Positions 1-9,184 of a DNA stretch of 64,000 bases are shown piece after piece (within the stretch, counting starts at the first letter, position 1; each line of letters starts with the position of its first letter). The notes beneath the pieces are model-generated. The model was not told the DNA's origin. It ran no database searches and saw only the letters and a list, made by a program, of their open reading frames with translations. Source of the stretch: Pseudofrankia saprophytica (GTDB lineage: Bacteria; Actinomycetota; Actinomycetes; Frankiales; Frankiaceae); contig NZ_KI912266.1 in assembly GCF_000235425.2 (NCBI RefSeq), forward strand, positions 6,106,029-6,170,028, given 5' to 3'. A program made the position numbers and the translations under genes.

Positions 1-1
1 C

Positions 2-721
2 GCCGGCCCTCCGGCTCCCGGGCAGGCGACGGCGAGCGCCTCGCCGGCCGGTCCTGGTGCGCCCTCACCCGGGGCGGACGGCGGACGCCAGAGCGCCGGA
101 ACCGGCACGCCGGCCAACAGCCGGCCGGGAAGCGACGGGACGACGGGGCGCGCCGGGCCTGGACGGAGCGCGCCGGACGTCCCGAAATGGCAGACCGAGA
201 CGTGGGTGGTCGCCGGCGGCCTGCTCGGCGCCGCGTCCGTCGCCTCGGTCTCCTCCTCCCGGCGCCGCCGTCGGGAGGAGGAGGCAGCGGACACGATCTC
301 GGTGGCCGGCTCCGACGGCCCTTACCCGGACGGCGGGCCGATCTCGGTGGAGGTGCTGCGGCCGGCCACCCCTCCCCCATCGCCACCCACCGTCGCGGCG
401 GATGCCGACGCCGTCCGCCGCCACAAGGTCGTGCGGGCCGCGCTCCTTCTGGGTGAGCAACACCTGCGGTCCGGCAATCCCGACGCCGCCCTGGCCGCCA
501 CACAGCGTGGTCTCGCCGTCCATCCCGCGCATCCCGACCTGTTCGCGCTGCGGATGCGTGCCTACGCGGCAGCCGGCGATCACGTCGCGGTGACCGGCGA
601 GTACGGCGCCTTTCTCTTCGCCGAACAGGCAAGCCCGTCGTGGACCGGCGAGACCAACCGGGGTCTGGAGAGTCTCTACTGGTCGCTGCGCCAGGAGCTG
701 GAACCACCCGTCGGCTCCTGA
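2..721 (+). CDS. C-terminal part of a membrane-linked BTAD/TPR-type protein (5' end outside window)
   Basis: The frame is open from base 2 to the TGA at 719-721, so the gene starts upstream of the window; the in-frame GTG at 206 is internal. The visible part begins with a Pro/Ala/Gly/Ser-rich linker, then a short hydrophobic stretch (WVVAGGLLGAASVASVSS) followed by an Arg cluster, which looks like one membrane helix. The last 100 residues are helical, with the spacing of a TPR-like bacterial transcriptional activator domain (RSGNPDAALAATQRGL..). Large actinobacterial proteins with LysM or transmembrane parts and a C-terminal BTAD have this layout; the family call is inference because the N-terminal domains are not visible. 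Confidence 0.7.
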   Translation, partial: AGPPAPGQATASASPAGPGAPSPGADGGRQSAGTGTPANSRPGSDGTTGRAGPGRSAPDVPKWQTETWVVAGGLLGAASVASVSSSRRRRREEEAADTISVAGSDGPYPDGGPISVEVLRPATPPPSPPTVAADADAVRRHKVVRAALLLGEQHLRSGNPDAALAATQRGLAVHPAHPDLFALRMRAYAAAGDHVAVTGEYGAFLFAEQASPSWTGETNRGLESLYWSLRQELEPPVGS

Positions 722-744
722 ACGAGCCGCGGGCGGACGGCCCG

Positions 745-2076
745 TCAGGCGGCGGCGGAGGCGACGGAGCGGAGCGAGGCGAGGGCGGAACTCCAGGCGA
801 CGACCTGGTCGAGCATCGTGCGCAGAGCGGCCAGGTCCTCGTCGCTGGCCTCGAAGCCGACGGAGGGTTCAAACGCGGCGGAGGGTTCGAAGGCGGCGGA
901 GCGCCCGACATCGACCGTCGACGACAGCACGACCCGCTCACGGACATCGGCCATCATCAGCTCACCGGCGATCAGCCGCAGCCGTTCGACGGCCTGGACG
1001 TCCACATCGCCATACGACACGAACCCGACGGCCTTGTTGCTCCATTCCGTATGCACGCGATCGATATCCAGGCGGTCGATCGCGCCCTCGAACATTCTGG
1101 AGGTGCCGCGACCGCTGCCCGAGGCGACCATGACAAAACCGTCGAAAGACGCGATCTTGGCCGCCCACGCCGACGCGCGGTCGTGCTGGCAAGGGCCGGC
1201 CGATGACGGCGGCGCCGCGGCCGGCGCAGGCGGCGGGTAGTCGCCAGGGTCGACCAGTTCGAACTCGGCGTCATCGCGGCGCGAGGCCACCCCGCAGACC
1301 CAGGTCGCCACCTGCTCGCCGACCCGCCGTGGCCGCTCCGAACCCAGGATGACGCCGATCCTGATCGGCGCGGGTTCTCCTGATCGGCGCGGCCCCGTCA
1401 GCGCGGTACCGGTACCGGTGGCGGTGGCGGTCAGGGCTTGCGGACCAGCTGGTGGTCGGGGCGGCTCGGGATCGGCCCGAATCGGGCCTTGTTCCGACCG
1501 CGGCAGCGATGGAAGCAGCCGGTAGCCGCGGTAGATGAGGAAGGCGGCCAGGGGAAGCTCGACGAAACCTGCGAGCGCGGCCGACACCCAGACATCGGAT
1601 GTGCCGACATCAAACGAGATGTCGAACCAGGCGTCACAGATGAGCAGGACAGCGGTGGCCGGCCCGGTCAGGAAAACAGCACGGTGGCGTCGCCAGCCGA
1701 GCACGGCCGTGGCCGCCATCGCCGCGATGAGCATCGCGTCGAAGCCCACCCACGCGGCACGCCACTGGTGGACCTCACGGTTCGCCGGCAGCGTCACGGC
1801 GAGAAGGATCGTCCACGGAACGAGGCTGGCGGCGCAGACCGCGAGAAGCTCCAGCGTGCGGCGGGACCGCGGCCCCATGGGGGCGGCCGGCGCGGCGCGG
1901 CGGGATGATCGGGGCGTCGCCGCCCGGGGCGTCGCCGCTCCGGCCGACGAGCCGCTTGACAGGTCAGGAACGACGCCGGCCTCGAGCAGAGCGCGCAGCC
2001 TCCCGGCCCGCCCGACGGCCCGCCCGACGAGCCCGGACACAACTCGTTCGATCTTGCCGTCGCCGCGGGCAGCCAT
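745..2076 (-). CDS. Membrane protein fused to a flavodoxin-like (NAD(P)H:FMN reductase) domain
   Basis: 443 residues. The ATG at 2076 follows a clear AGGAGG. Residues 1-70 are a basic, low-complexity N-terminus. About residues 75-195 hold four hydrophobic segments, then a Pro/Thr-rich linker. From about residue 238 the sequence matches the NADPH-dependent FMN reductase fold: RIGVILGSERPRRVGEQVATW is the phosphate-binding start, and EWSNKAVGFVSYG is the later conserved block. The usual EYN motif that contacts flavin and the GG before the last helix are replaced (ASGSGRGTS and DVDVQAVERLR), so flavin binding is uncertain. A short repeat (AAFEPS, AAFEPS, VGFEAS) lies near the C-terminus. The gene stands alone, convergent with the preceding BTAD gene. 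A cytosolic redox domain anchored to the membrane is the likely layout. Confidence 0.72.
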   Translation of the reverse strand: MAARGDGKIERVVSGLVGRAVGRAGRLRALLEAGVVPDLSSGSSAGAATPRAATPRSSRRAAPAAPMGPRSRRTLELLAVCAASLVPWTILLAVTLPANREVHQWRAAWVGFDAMLIAAMAATAVLGWRRHRAVFLTGPATAVLLICDAWFDISFDVGTSDVWVSAALAGFVELPLAAFLIYRGYRLLPSLPRSEQGPIRADPEPPRPPAGPQALTATATGTGTALTGPRRSGEPAPIRIGVILGSERPRRVGEQVATWVCGVASRRDDAEFELVDPGDYPPPAPAAAPPSSAGPCQHDRASAWAAKIASFDGFVMVASGSGRGTSRMFEGAIDRLDIDRVHTEWSNKAVGFVSYGDVDVQAVERLRLIAGELMMADVRERVVLSSTVDVGRSAAFEPSAAFEPSVGFEASDEDLAALRTMLDQVVAWSSALASLRSVASAAA

Positions 2077-2334
2077 GGTCGCCTCCTGGGCCGGGCCGTT
2101 GTCACACTGACGAGTACACGTCCGCCGACAGTCGACAACAATTGGAAACCGTCGCCTCGTTCTGACCGGTGCCGCCTGTCGCGGAGCTCACCCATCGCCA
2201 GCGCCGACCTGGTGACGGCGAGCGACGACACAAGTGGATCTTGAAGTGGCCACGGCGATGGCCACGGTGGACGACGCGGGCGGATCCGGGCCACCTGCGG
2301 CGGCACCGGATACCTGGCTTGGAGAGGCGGAAAC

Positions 2335-3366
2335 GTGGGTGAGTTCGACGGTCTGACCCGTCCGGATCAGGTCGGTCCGTTACTGGCCGAGACGGTGGGC
2401 GACGACAGGTGGCGCACGATCGAGCCCCGGCTGATCGCGGGCGGGAAGTCGAACCTGACGTTCGAACTGGTGAGCCCGGCGGGGTCGGTCGTGCTACGGC
2501 GGCCCCCGTCGGGGCACATCCTGCGGGGCGCGCACGACATGGGCCGGGAGGCGCGGGTGCAGGCCGCACTCGCCGGCACGGACGTCCCGGTCGCGCGCGT
2601 CCTGCTCGTCCGCGACGAGTCCGGCCCGCTGGGCGTGCCGTTCTACGTGATGGAGAAGGTCGAGGGGCACGCGATCCGCGACGTGCTCCCGCCCGGTTAC
2701 GCCGAGGACGACACCAGCAGGGCGGCGATCGCGAACGCGCTGGTCGACACGCTCGCGGCACTGCACGCGGTCGACCCGATCGCGGTCGGGCTGGGCGACT
2801 ACGGGCGGCACTCCGGGTTCATGGCCAGGCAGGTGCGGACCTGGACGCGCCAGTGGGAGGCCGCGAAGACCCGCGACGTGCCGGTGATGGACGAGCTCGG
2901 ACGCCGGCTGGCGGCGCACCCGTTCGCCGAGCCCACCCGCCCGTCCATCGTGCACGGCGACTACCGCCTCGACAACGTGCTCATGCACCCCGCGGACCCG
3001 AGCACGATCAGCGCGGTGCTGGACTGGGAGCTCTCCACGCTCGGCGACCCGCTGGCCGACCTGGGGATGCTCCTCTTCTACTGGACTGAGCCCGGGGAAC
3101 AGTCACCGCTGCTGATCCCGGCGGTCGTCGCAAAACCTGGCTTCCCGGGCCGGGCCGCCCTCGTCGAGCGCTACGCGTCCCGCAGCGGCGCGGACCTGGC
3201 GGACCTCGGCGCCTACCTCGCCTTCGCTCACTTCAAGTTCGCCGCGATCGCGCAGGGTGTCGCCGCCCGGGTGGCCGCCGGCGTGATGGCCGGCCAGGAC
3301 TTCGGCGACCTGTCCGACGCGCCCGAACGGATCGCCCGGGACGGCCTCGACCGCTGGAAAGGATGA
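2335..3366 (+). CDS. Phosphotransferase (APH family), ACAD10/11-associated type
   Basis: 343 residues, GTG start after GGAGAGGCGG. It has the aminoglycoside-phosphotransferase/choline-kinase fold: an N-lobe with GGKSNLTFEL and VVLRRPP, the catalytic loop HGDYRLDN at about residue 210, and the metal-binding D in VLDWELSTLGDPLADLG. The closest known type is the kinase domain found in ACAD10/11, where a hydroxyacyl-CoA is phosphorylated and a partner dehydrogenase-like enzyme removes the phosphate (the Pseudomonas Lva levulinate pathway is the studied bacterial case). The next gene is an acyl-CoA dehydrogenase in the same direction, so the two probably work together on hydroxylated fatty acids. 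An antibiotic-resistance role is unlikely from context. Confidence 0.88.
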   Translation: MGEFDGLTRPDQVGPLLAETVGDDRWRTIEPRLIAGGKSNLTFELVSPAGSVVLRRPPSGHILRGAHDMGREARVQAALAGTDVPVARVLLVRDESGPLGVPFYVMEKVEGHAIRDVLPPGYAEDDTSRAAIANALVDTLAALHAVDPIAVGLGDYGRHSGFMARQVRTWTRQWEAAKTRDVPVMDELGRRLAAHPFAEPTRPSIVHGDYRLDNVLMHPADPSTISAVLDWELSTLGDPLADLGMLLFYWTEPGEQSPLLIPAVVAKPGFPGRAALVERYASRSGADLADLGAYLAFAHFKFAAIAQGVAARVAAGVMAGQDFGDLSDAPERIARDGLDRWKG

Positions 3367-3495
3367 ACCTGCGCGCCGATGCGGCGATCATCCCGGGAGG
3401 GCCCGCACCGGTCGCCCGGGAGGGCGACGCCTGAACCGCCGAGAAAGGTTCGACCGCCGAGAAGGTTCGACTGCTGGGAAGGACGGGAGACGGCC

Positions 3496-4701
3496 ATGGA
3501 CTTCGAGCTGTCGGCCCAGGCGCACGACGCCTGCGAGCGGATGTGGGACTTCATGCGGGCGGAGGTGTTCCCGGCCGAGCCGGTGTGGCACGCCTGGCTG
3601 CGTGAGCATGGTGAGCACGCATACCCGCCGGTGATGGAGGACCTGAAGGCGTCGGCGCGCAAACGCGGCCTGTGGAACCTCTTCCTGCCAGCGTGGTCGG
3701 GCCTGTCGAACGTGGACTACGCGTCGGTGGCGGAGATCTCCGGCTGGTCGCCGGTAATCGCCCCGGAGGCGATCAACTGCCAGGCACCCGATACCGGCAA
3801 CATGGAGACCCTGGAGCTTTTCGGCACGCCCGAGCAGAAGGACCGGTGGCTGGAGCCGCTGAAGGAGGGGCGGATCCGGTCGGCATTCGCGATGACCGAG
3901 CCCGCCGTCGCGTCGTCGGACGCGACGAATATCCGGACGTCGATCCTCCGCAACGGCGACGAGTACGTCATCAACGGACGCAAGTGGTTCATTACCGGGG
4001 TCGCGGACGAACGATGCGAAATCCTCATCGTGATGGGCCAGACCGATCCGGACGCCGACCCGCACCGACGGCAGTCGATGATCCTGGTGCCGCTGGCCAC
4101 CCCGGGGGTCACCGTCGTGCGCCACCTGCCTGTGTTCGGCTTCCAGGACCAGCATGGCCATTCCGAGATCGTGTTCGAGGATGTCCGGGTGCCGGCCTCG
4201 AACCTGCTCTCGGGCGAGGGCCGGGGGTTCGCGATCTCGCAGGCGCGTCTCGGCCCCGGGCGCATCCACCACGCGATGCGGGCGATCGGGATGGCCGAAC
4301 GGGCGCTCGCGCTGATGGTCGAGCGGGCCAAGAGCAGGACGGCGTTCGGCGGGCCGCTCTCCGACCAGGGCGTGGTCCGGGACCTGATCGCCCAGTCGCG
4401 GATCGAGATCGACCAGGTGCGGCTGTACGTGCTCAAGACGGCCTGGCTGATCGACCGGCACGGCGCCCGGGGTGCCGCCACGGAGATCTCCGGGATCAAG
4501 GTCGCCGCGCCGGCGGTGGCGACCGCGGTCATCGACCGGGCGATCGAGGTCCATGGCGCCGCCGGCGTCAGCGACGACACCCCGCTGGCCCATTTCTACG
4601 CCTCGGCGCGCGCCCTGCGCATCGTCGACGGCCCGGACGCGGTCCACCGCCGCACCATCGCCCGCCGCGAGCTGCGCGCCGACCGCCCCTACCTCGGCTG
4701 A
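3496..4701 (+). CDS. Acyl-CoA dehydrogenase (ACAD10/11-like partner)
   Basis: 401 residues. ATG 3496 is chosen over an in-frame ATG 117 bases upstream because GGACGGGAG sits just before it and homology-like sequence starts there (MDFELSAQAHDACERMWDF). The full acyl-CoA dehydrogenase fold is visible: N-terminal helical domain, the FAD/substrate block AFAMTEPAVASSDATNI, the middle beta-domain and the C-terminal four-helix domain. The C-terminal motif is RIVDGPDAVH, as in ACAD10/11-type enzymes, rather than the EGTNEI motif of classical short- and medium-chain enzymes. It lies 129 bases after the phosphotransferase gene and probably shares its transcript. Likely role: dehydrogenation or dephosphorylation/isomerisation of 4-phospho-acyl-CoA. 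Confidence 0.9.
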   Translation: MDFELSAQAHDACERMWDFMRAEVFPAEPVWHAWLREHGEHAYPPVMEDLKASARKRGLWNLFLPAWSGLSNVDYASVAEISGWSPVIAPEAINCQAPDTGNMETLELFGTPEQKDRWLEPLKEGRIRSAFAMTEPAVASSDATNIRTSILRNGDEYVINGRKWFITGVADERCEILIVMGQTDPDADPHRRQSMILVPLATPGVTVVRHLPVFGFQDQHGHSEIVFEDVRVPASNLLSGEGRGFAISQARLGPGRIHHAMRAIGMAERALALMVERAKSRTAFGGPLSDQGVVRDLIAQSRIEIDQVRLYVLKTAWLIDRHGARGAATEISGIKVAAPAVATAVIDRAIEVHGAAGVSDDTPLAHFYASARALRIVDGPDAVHRRTIARRELRADRPYLG

Positions 4702-4718
4702 CGTCCGCGCCGAGCCGG

Positions 4719-5060
4719 TCAGTCGGCGGAGCCGGGGTGGGTGCGGATCCACTCGTCGATGAGGCAGGTCGCCAGCCAGTGGCCGCTGGCCACGGCCATA
4801 TGCCGCGCGGACACGCCGCTTCCGCCCTCGGCCCGCCGGCGTGGGTCAGCCCCGCGGGCAAGAAGGTACGCCGTCATGTCGACATGAAGTGGTTCACCGG
4901 TCAACGAGTGCGCGTCCAACTCCATGTCTATCGCGCGGTGCAGGAGCGTAAGCCCGTCGCGTTCCTCGTGAATGTCGGCGCCGGCGTCCAGGAGGTCTCG
5001 AAGGGCGGGCAGGTCCTCCATCTCCACCGCGCGGTGCGTGGGAGTCAAGTCGTCGAGCAT
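4719..5060 (-). CDS. Small ankyrin-repeat protein
   Basis: 113 residues from ATG 5060. An in-frame start further upstream (5129) would add only low-complexity residues. Two to three ankyrin repeats are visible: THRAVEMEDLPALRDLLDAGADIHEE, then TLLHRAIDMELDA..DMTAYLLARGADP, and a final SARHMAVASGHWLATCLIDEW. Such repeats bind other proteins; no enzymatic domain is present. It is convergent with the acyl-CoA dehydrogenase gene and the stops are only 18 bases apart. The partner and role are unknown. Confidence 0.75.
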   Translation of the reverse strand: MLDDLTPTHRAVEMEDLPALRDLLDAGADIHEERDGLTLLHRAIDMELDAHSLTGEPLHVDMTAYLLARGADPRRRAEGGSGVSARHMAVASGHWLATCLIDEWIRTHPGSAD

Positions 5061-5176
5061 GCCGCTTACTCCTGAACCTTGCACCAGAGCCCACGAGCCC
5101 CTTCCTGGTGACGTGCCTCGACCGGGCACGGCTACAGATCGATGACCCTATCCGGGCCTCAGGAGCGACGTTCCGC

Positions 5177-5202
5177 CTGGTAGGCCGGATACGGCCTACC
5201 AG
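5177..5202. promoter_or_regulatory. Perfect 11-bp inverted repeat in a divergent intergenic region
   Basis: CTGGTAGGCCG and its exact complement CGGCCTACCAG flank a GATA loop. It lies in the 378-base gap between the leftward ankyrin gene and the rightward flavoprotein gene, so both neighbours point away from it and it cannot end either transcript. An operator or a structured leader is more likely. The rest of the gap (5061-5438) holds no gene I can support; an A/T-richer patch at about 5378-5391 could be a promoter for the flavoprotein gene. Confidence 0.45.
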
Positions 5203-5438
5203 CGGATCAGCGTGAAGCCCTCATAGCGGAGCAACACCCGGTGGACTACTGTCCGCCAGGTATGCCCGCTGTCGCCAAGTGAATACCAAAGGTAAATGCG
5301 GTGCGAGCTCCGGGCGGATCCCGGGCCTACCCCGGTCTCGGGGCAGCCTGCCAGGTAAGGGCTTCCCGCCCATATCGGATAGATATACGGGTGTGGTCCG
5401 GCCGCGGCACTCGGGCGGACCTGGTAGGACATCGGAGC

Positions 5439-6047
5439 ATGGCCAGAGTTGAGCTCGGGGTGCTTTACGTCCTCGTCTGCGGTGGGCAGCCGGCGCACGC
5501 GGTCGAGCCGTTCGTCGAGCGGTCACTCGCCGCCGGCTGGGACGTGTGCGTGATCGCGACGCCGTCCGGGACGAGGTTCCTGGACGTGGCGCGCCTGACC
5601 GAGCTGACGGGGCACCCGGTGCGCTCCGAATACAAGCGCCCCGAGGAGCCGGACGTGCTTCCGCCCCCGGACGCGTTCGTCGTGGCGCCGGCGACCTTCA
5701 ACACGGTGAACAAGCTCGCCGCCGGCATCTCCGACACCCTCGTCCTCGGACTGGTCAACGAGGGCCTCGGCGCCGGCAGACCGATCCTGCTGGCGCCGTT
5801 TCCCAACCGGGACCTCGCGCGGCACCCCGCCTTCGCCGCGAGCCTCGCCGCGCTGCGTTCCTGGGGCGTGCGCGTCCTGTTCGACGAGGACGACTTCGCC
5901 CCGGTCCGGCCGGGCGAAACCGCCACGAGAGACGAAGCGGCCGGAAGAGACGAAGCGGTGGCCAGCGGCCCGCGGTTTCCCTGGGAGGCGCTGACCGCGG
6001 AGCTGGCCCACCTCGCCGCCGAGGTCCGCGCCCGGCCCACCGACTGA
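5439..6047 (+). CDS. Flavoprotein (phosphopantothenoylcysteine decarboxylase-like fold)
   Basis: 202 residues from ATG 5439. It begins with a Rossmann-like strand ([14 protein letters not shown]) and carries the typical flavoprotein stretch [23 protein letters not shown], seen in the HFCD/DFP flavoprotein family, followed by [12 protein letters not shown]. The family binds FMN and decarboxylates cysteine-containing substrates (CoaC, peptide cysteine decarboxylases), but stand-alone actinobacterial members of this size are mostly uncharacterised. There is no CoaB synthetase domain, so it is not a full CoaBC. The last 30 residues include a RDEA..RDEA duplication. No partner gene is adjacent. 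Confidence 0.8.
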   Translation: MARVELGVLYVLVCGGQPAHAVEPFVERSLAAGWDVCVIATPSGTRFLDVARLTELTGHPVRSEYKRPEEPDVLPPPDAFVVAPATFNTVNKLAAGISDTLVLGLVNEGLGAGRPILLAPFPNRDLARHPAFAASLAALRSWGVRVLFDEDDFAPVRPGETATRDEAAGRDEAVASGPRFPWEALTAELAHLAAEVRARPTD

Positions 6048-6135
6048 CGCGCTACGGGCAGCCCGCGGCCGGCGGCCGGCCTGGTGGTCGGGGCACGGCG
6101 GTCGACGGCGGCGGTCGACGTTTGGCGGTCGACGT

Positions 6136-6166
6136 TTGACTTGGAGCACGCTCGAAGTTCTAGCGT
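6136..6166 (+). promoter_or_regulatory. MerR-type promoter with 19-bp spacer and dyad operator
   Basis: TTGACT (6136-6141) and TAGCGT (6161-6166) are separated by 19 bases, the overlong spacer typical of MerR-controlled promoters. A 20-base dyad lies between and over them (ACTTGGAGC, AC, GCTCGAAGT; 6139-6158, one mismatch). The MerR gene starts at 6173, about where transcription should begin, so the mRNA is probably leaderless or nearly so. The element should autoregulate merR and the coupled aldo/keto reductase gene. Confidence 0.8.
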
Positions 6167-6172
6167 CGAGGC

Positions 6173-6744
6173 ATGGTCGATGGTCGCACCGCACCGAGGC
6201 TGCCCGAGCTATCCGCGCTGACCGAGCTGCCCGAGCTGCCCGAGCTGCCCGAGCTGCCCGAGCTCCGCGCCGCCGTCGGCGGCGGCGGCGTCCGGAGCGA
6301 CGCGGACCGCCCGGACGCCGGCACCTCGTCCTGCGCCCTGGTCGACGCGCGGATCGGTCCCGGGCTGAGCATCACCGAGGCGGCCCGGGTCAGCGGCGTG
6401 ACCGCGCACACGCTGCGCTACTACGAACGGGCCGGGCTGATGCGCGACCGGGTGGCCCGGGCGTCATCGAGCCACCGGCGCTATTCGGTCGACGACCTGC
6501 GCTGGATCGGCACGCTGACGGCGCTGCGGCGCACCGGGATGCCGATCCGCCAGATCGCCGAGTACGCGGCCCTGGTCCGGGCAGGGGACGGCAACGAGGC
6601 CCGGCGCCTGGAACTGCTCGCCGGGCACCGCCGCCGGGTCGCCGAGCGGCTGGCCGAGGTCAGCCGCCACCTCGAGGCCATCGACACCAAGATCGAGATG
6701 TATGCGAGCAAGAGCGAGCTCAAAACGGAGAGGACGCTCACCTG

Positions 6745-6745
<1 letters not shown>
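6173..6745 (+). CDS. MerR-family transcriptional regulator
   Basis: 190 residues. The first 65 residues are a low-complexity leader including four LPE-type repeats. The MerR domain then runs from [26 protein letters not shown] (winged helix) through [29 protein letters not shown] to a C-terminal coiled coil ([25 protein letters not shown]). No Cys-rich metal-binding tail is visible, so it probably senses an organic or redox signal, as do other MerR proteins paired with aldo/keto reductases. Its TGA overlaps the next ATG by one base, which couples their translation. ATG 6173 fits the predicted transcription start; a later start near the MerR domain is possible. Confidence 0.88.
6224..6264 (+). 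repeat. Tandem 9-bp repeat inside the merR 5' coding end
   Basis: The unit GAGCTGCCC occurs four times in a row followed by a partial copy, coding for LPE repeats in the MerR leader. It keeps the reading frame, so copy-number change would lengthen or shorten the leader without breaking the gene. Confidence 0.9.
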
Positions 6746-7761
<1,016 letters not shown>

Positions 7762-7817
7762 CCACGATCAACCGGTAGCCGCGGTCAATCCGTGGACCCG
7801 GTCACCCATAGGACCGG

Positions 7818-8981
7818 TCAGTAGAGCTCTCCGGCGGAGGCACGGGCGATGACCTGCGCGGCGATGACGCCCCGCTGGATCTCGTTCGTGCCCTCGCCGA
7901 GGATCATCAGCGGGGCGTCGCGGAAGTAGCGCTCGACGTCGAACTCCTGGGAGTAGCCGTAACCACCGTGCACCCGCATGGCGTCGAGCGCTACCTTCAT
8001 CGCCGTCTCGGAGGCGAACAGCTTCGCCATCCCCGCCTCCAGGTCGGACCGCTTCCCGGAGTCGAACCGCGCCGCGGCATCGAGGGTCAGCAGGCGGGCG
8101 GCCCGCAGCTGGGTCGCCATGTCGGCGATCAGGTTGCCCACGCTCTGGTGCTTCCAGATCGGCTGCCCGAACGTCTCGCGCTGCTGGGCGTAGGAGACGG
8201 CCGCCTCCAGCGCCGCCTGGCCGACGCCGAGGGCGCGGGCGGCGACCTGGATGCGCCCGACCTCCAGGCCACGCATCATCTGCGCCCAGCCCCTGTTCGG
8301 TGGGCCGCCGAGCACGGCGTCCGCCGGGACTCGCATCGCGTCGAAGGAGAGCGTGCACGCCTCGACGCCCTTGTAGCCGAGTTTCGGGATCTTCCCGGAG
8401 ATCTCCAGACCGGGGCCTGGCTCGACGAGCAGGACGCTGATCCCCCGGTGGGCCGGTCTCGCGTCCCGGTCGGTACGGCAGAGCAGGCCGATGAGGCCGG
8501 AATGGGCGGCGTTGGAGATCCAGGTCTTGGCGCCGTCGACCACCCAGGCGTCGCCGTCCCGGGCGGCGTGGGTCTTCATCCCCTGCAGGTCCGAGCCACC
8601 GGCCGGCTCGGTGAGCGCCATCGTCGCGCGGATCTCGCCGGTCGCCATCCGCGGCAGGTAACGCAACCTCTGCTCGTCGGTCCCGAACGTCCTGACGAGG
8701 TACGTGATGACGGAATGGCCGCCGACGGCGCCGGCGAGGCTCATCCAGCCGCGAGCCAGCTCCTCGGTCACCCGGGCGAACGCCGCCATCGAGATGTCCA
8801 CTCCGCCGTGCTCGGCCGGCACGAGCAGGCCGAAGAAGCCGAGCTTCTTCATCTGTTCGATGAAGTCGTGCGGATAGGTGTCGGTCGCCTCGAAGCGGCG
8901 TACGTCCGGTCTGACCCGCTCGTCGACGAACTGCCGCACGACCGCGATCATGTCCAGCTCGTCCTGGGTCAGCTCGGTCAC
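7818..8981 (-). CDS. Acyl-CoA dehydrogenase
   Basis: 387 residues, GTG start at 8981 after GGGAGGAC. It is a complete classical acyl-CoA dehydrogenase: MALTEPAGGSDLQGMKT (flavin/substrate block), WISNAAHSG, the arginine loop RETFGQPIWKHQS, and the catalytic glutamate motif LGEGTNEIQRG near the C-terminus. It should remove two hydrogens from an acyl-CoA and pass electrons to ETF. It is not in an operon with other beta-oxidation genes here; the aldo/keto reductase gene is convergent with it. Confidence 0.93.
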   Translation of the reverse strand: MTELTQDELDMIAVVRQFVDERVRPDVRRFEATDTYPHDFIEQMKKLGFFGLLVPAEHGGVDISMAAFARVTEELARGWMSLAGAVGGHSVITYLVRTFGTDEQRLRYLPRMATGEIRATMALTEPAGGSDLQGMKTHAARDGDAWVVDGAKTWISNAAHSGLIGLLCRTDRDARPAHRGISVLLVEPGPGLEISGKIPKLGYKGVEACTLSFDAMRVPADAVLGGPPNRGWAQMMRGLEVGRIQVAARALGVGQAALEAAVSYAQQRETFGQPIWKHQSVGNLIADMATQLRAARLLTLDAAARFDSGKRSDLEAGMAKLFASETAMKVALDAMRVHGGYGYSQEFDVERYFRDAPLMILGEGTNEIQRGVIAAQVIARASAGELY

Positions 8982-9184
8982 CGCTCTGTCCTCCCACCCG
9001 CCGATCTAGCTGGCGCCTCCGGTCATGCCCGGTCATGCCCCTGCCGACCGGAAACAGCCTGCCGGAGGTGCCGTTCCTGACGCTCGTCGACATTCTGGAC
9101 GGCGGGACGACGGGACGCCCGCGGGACGATGGGACGCCCGGGCGGTTGCGCGCTCGCCGGGTGTTGCGTCAGAATGACGTTCCG

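Noticed and set aside
3388-4752. Long minus-strand open frame over the acyl-CoA dehydrogenase gene
   Set aside because: It mirrors the real gene in a GC-rich genome; its translation is Arg/Gly/His-rich with no domain. Many similar long frames in the window were dropped for the same reason.
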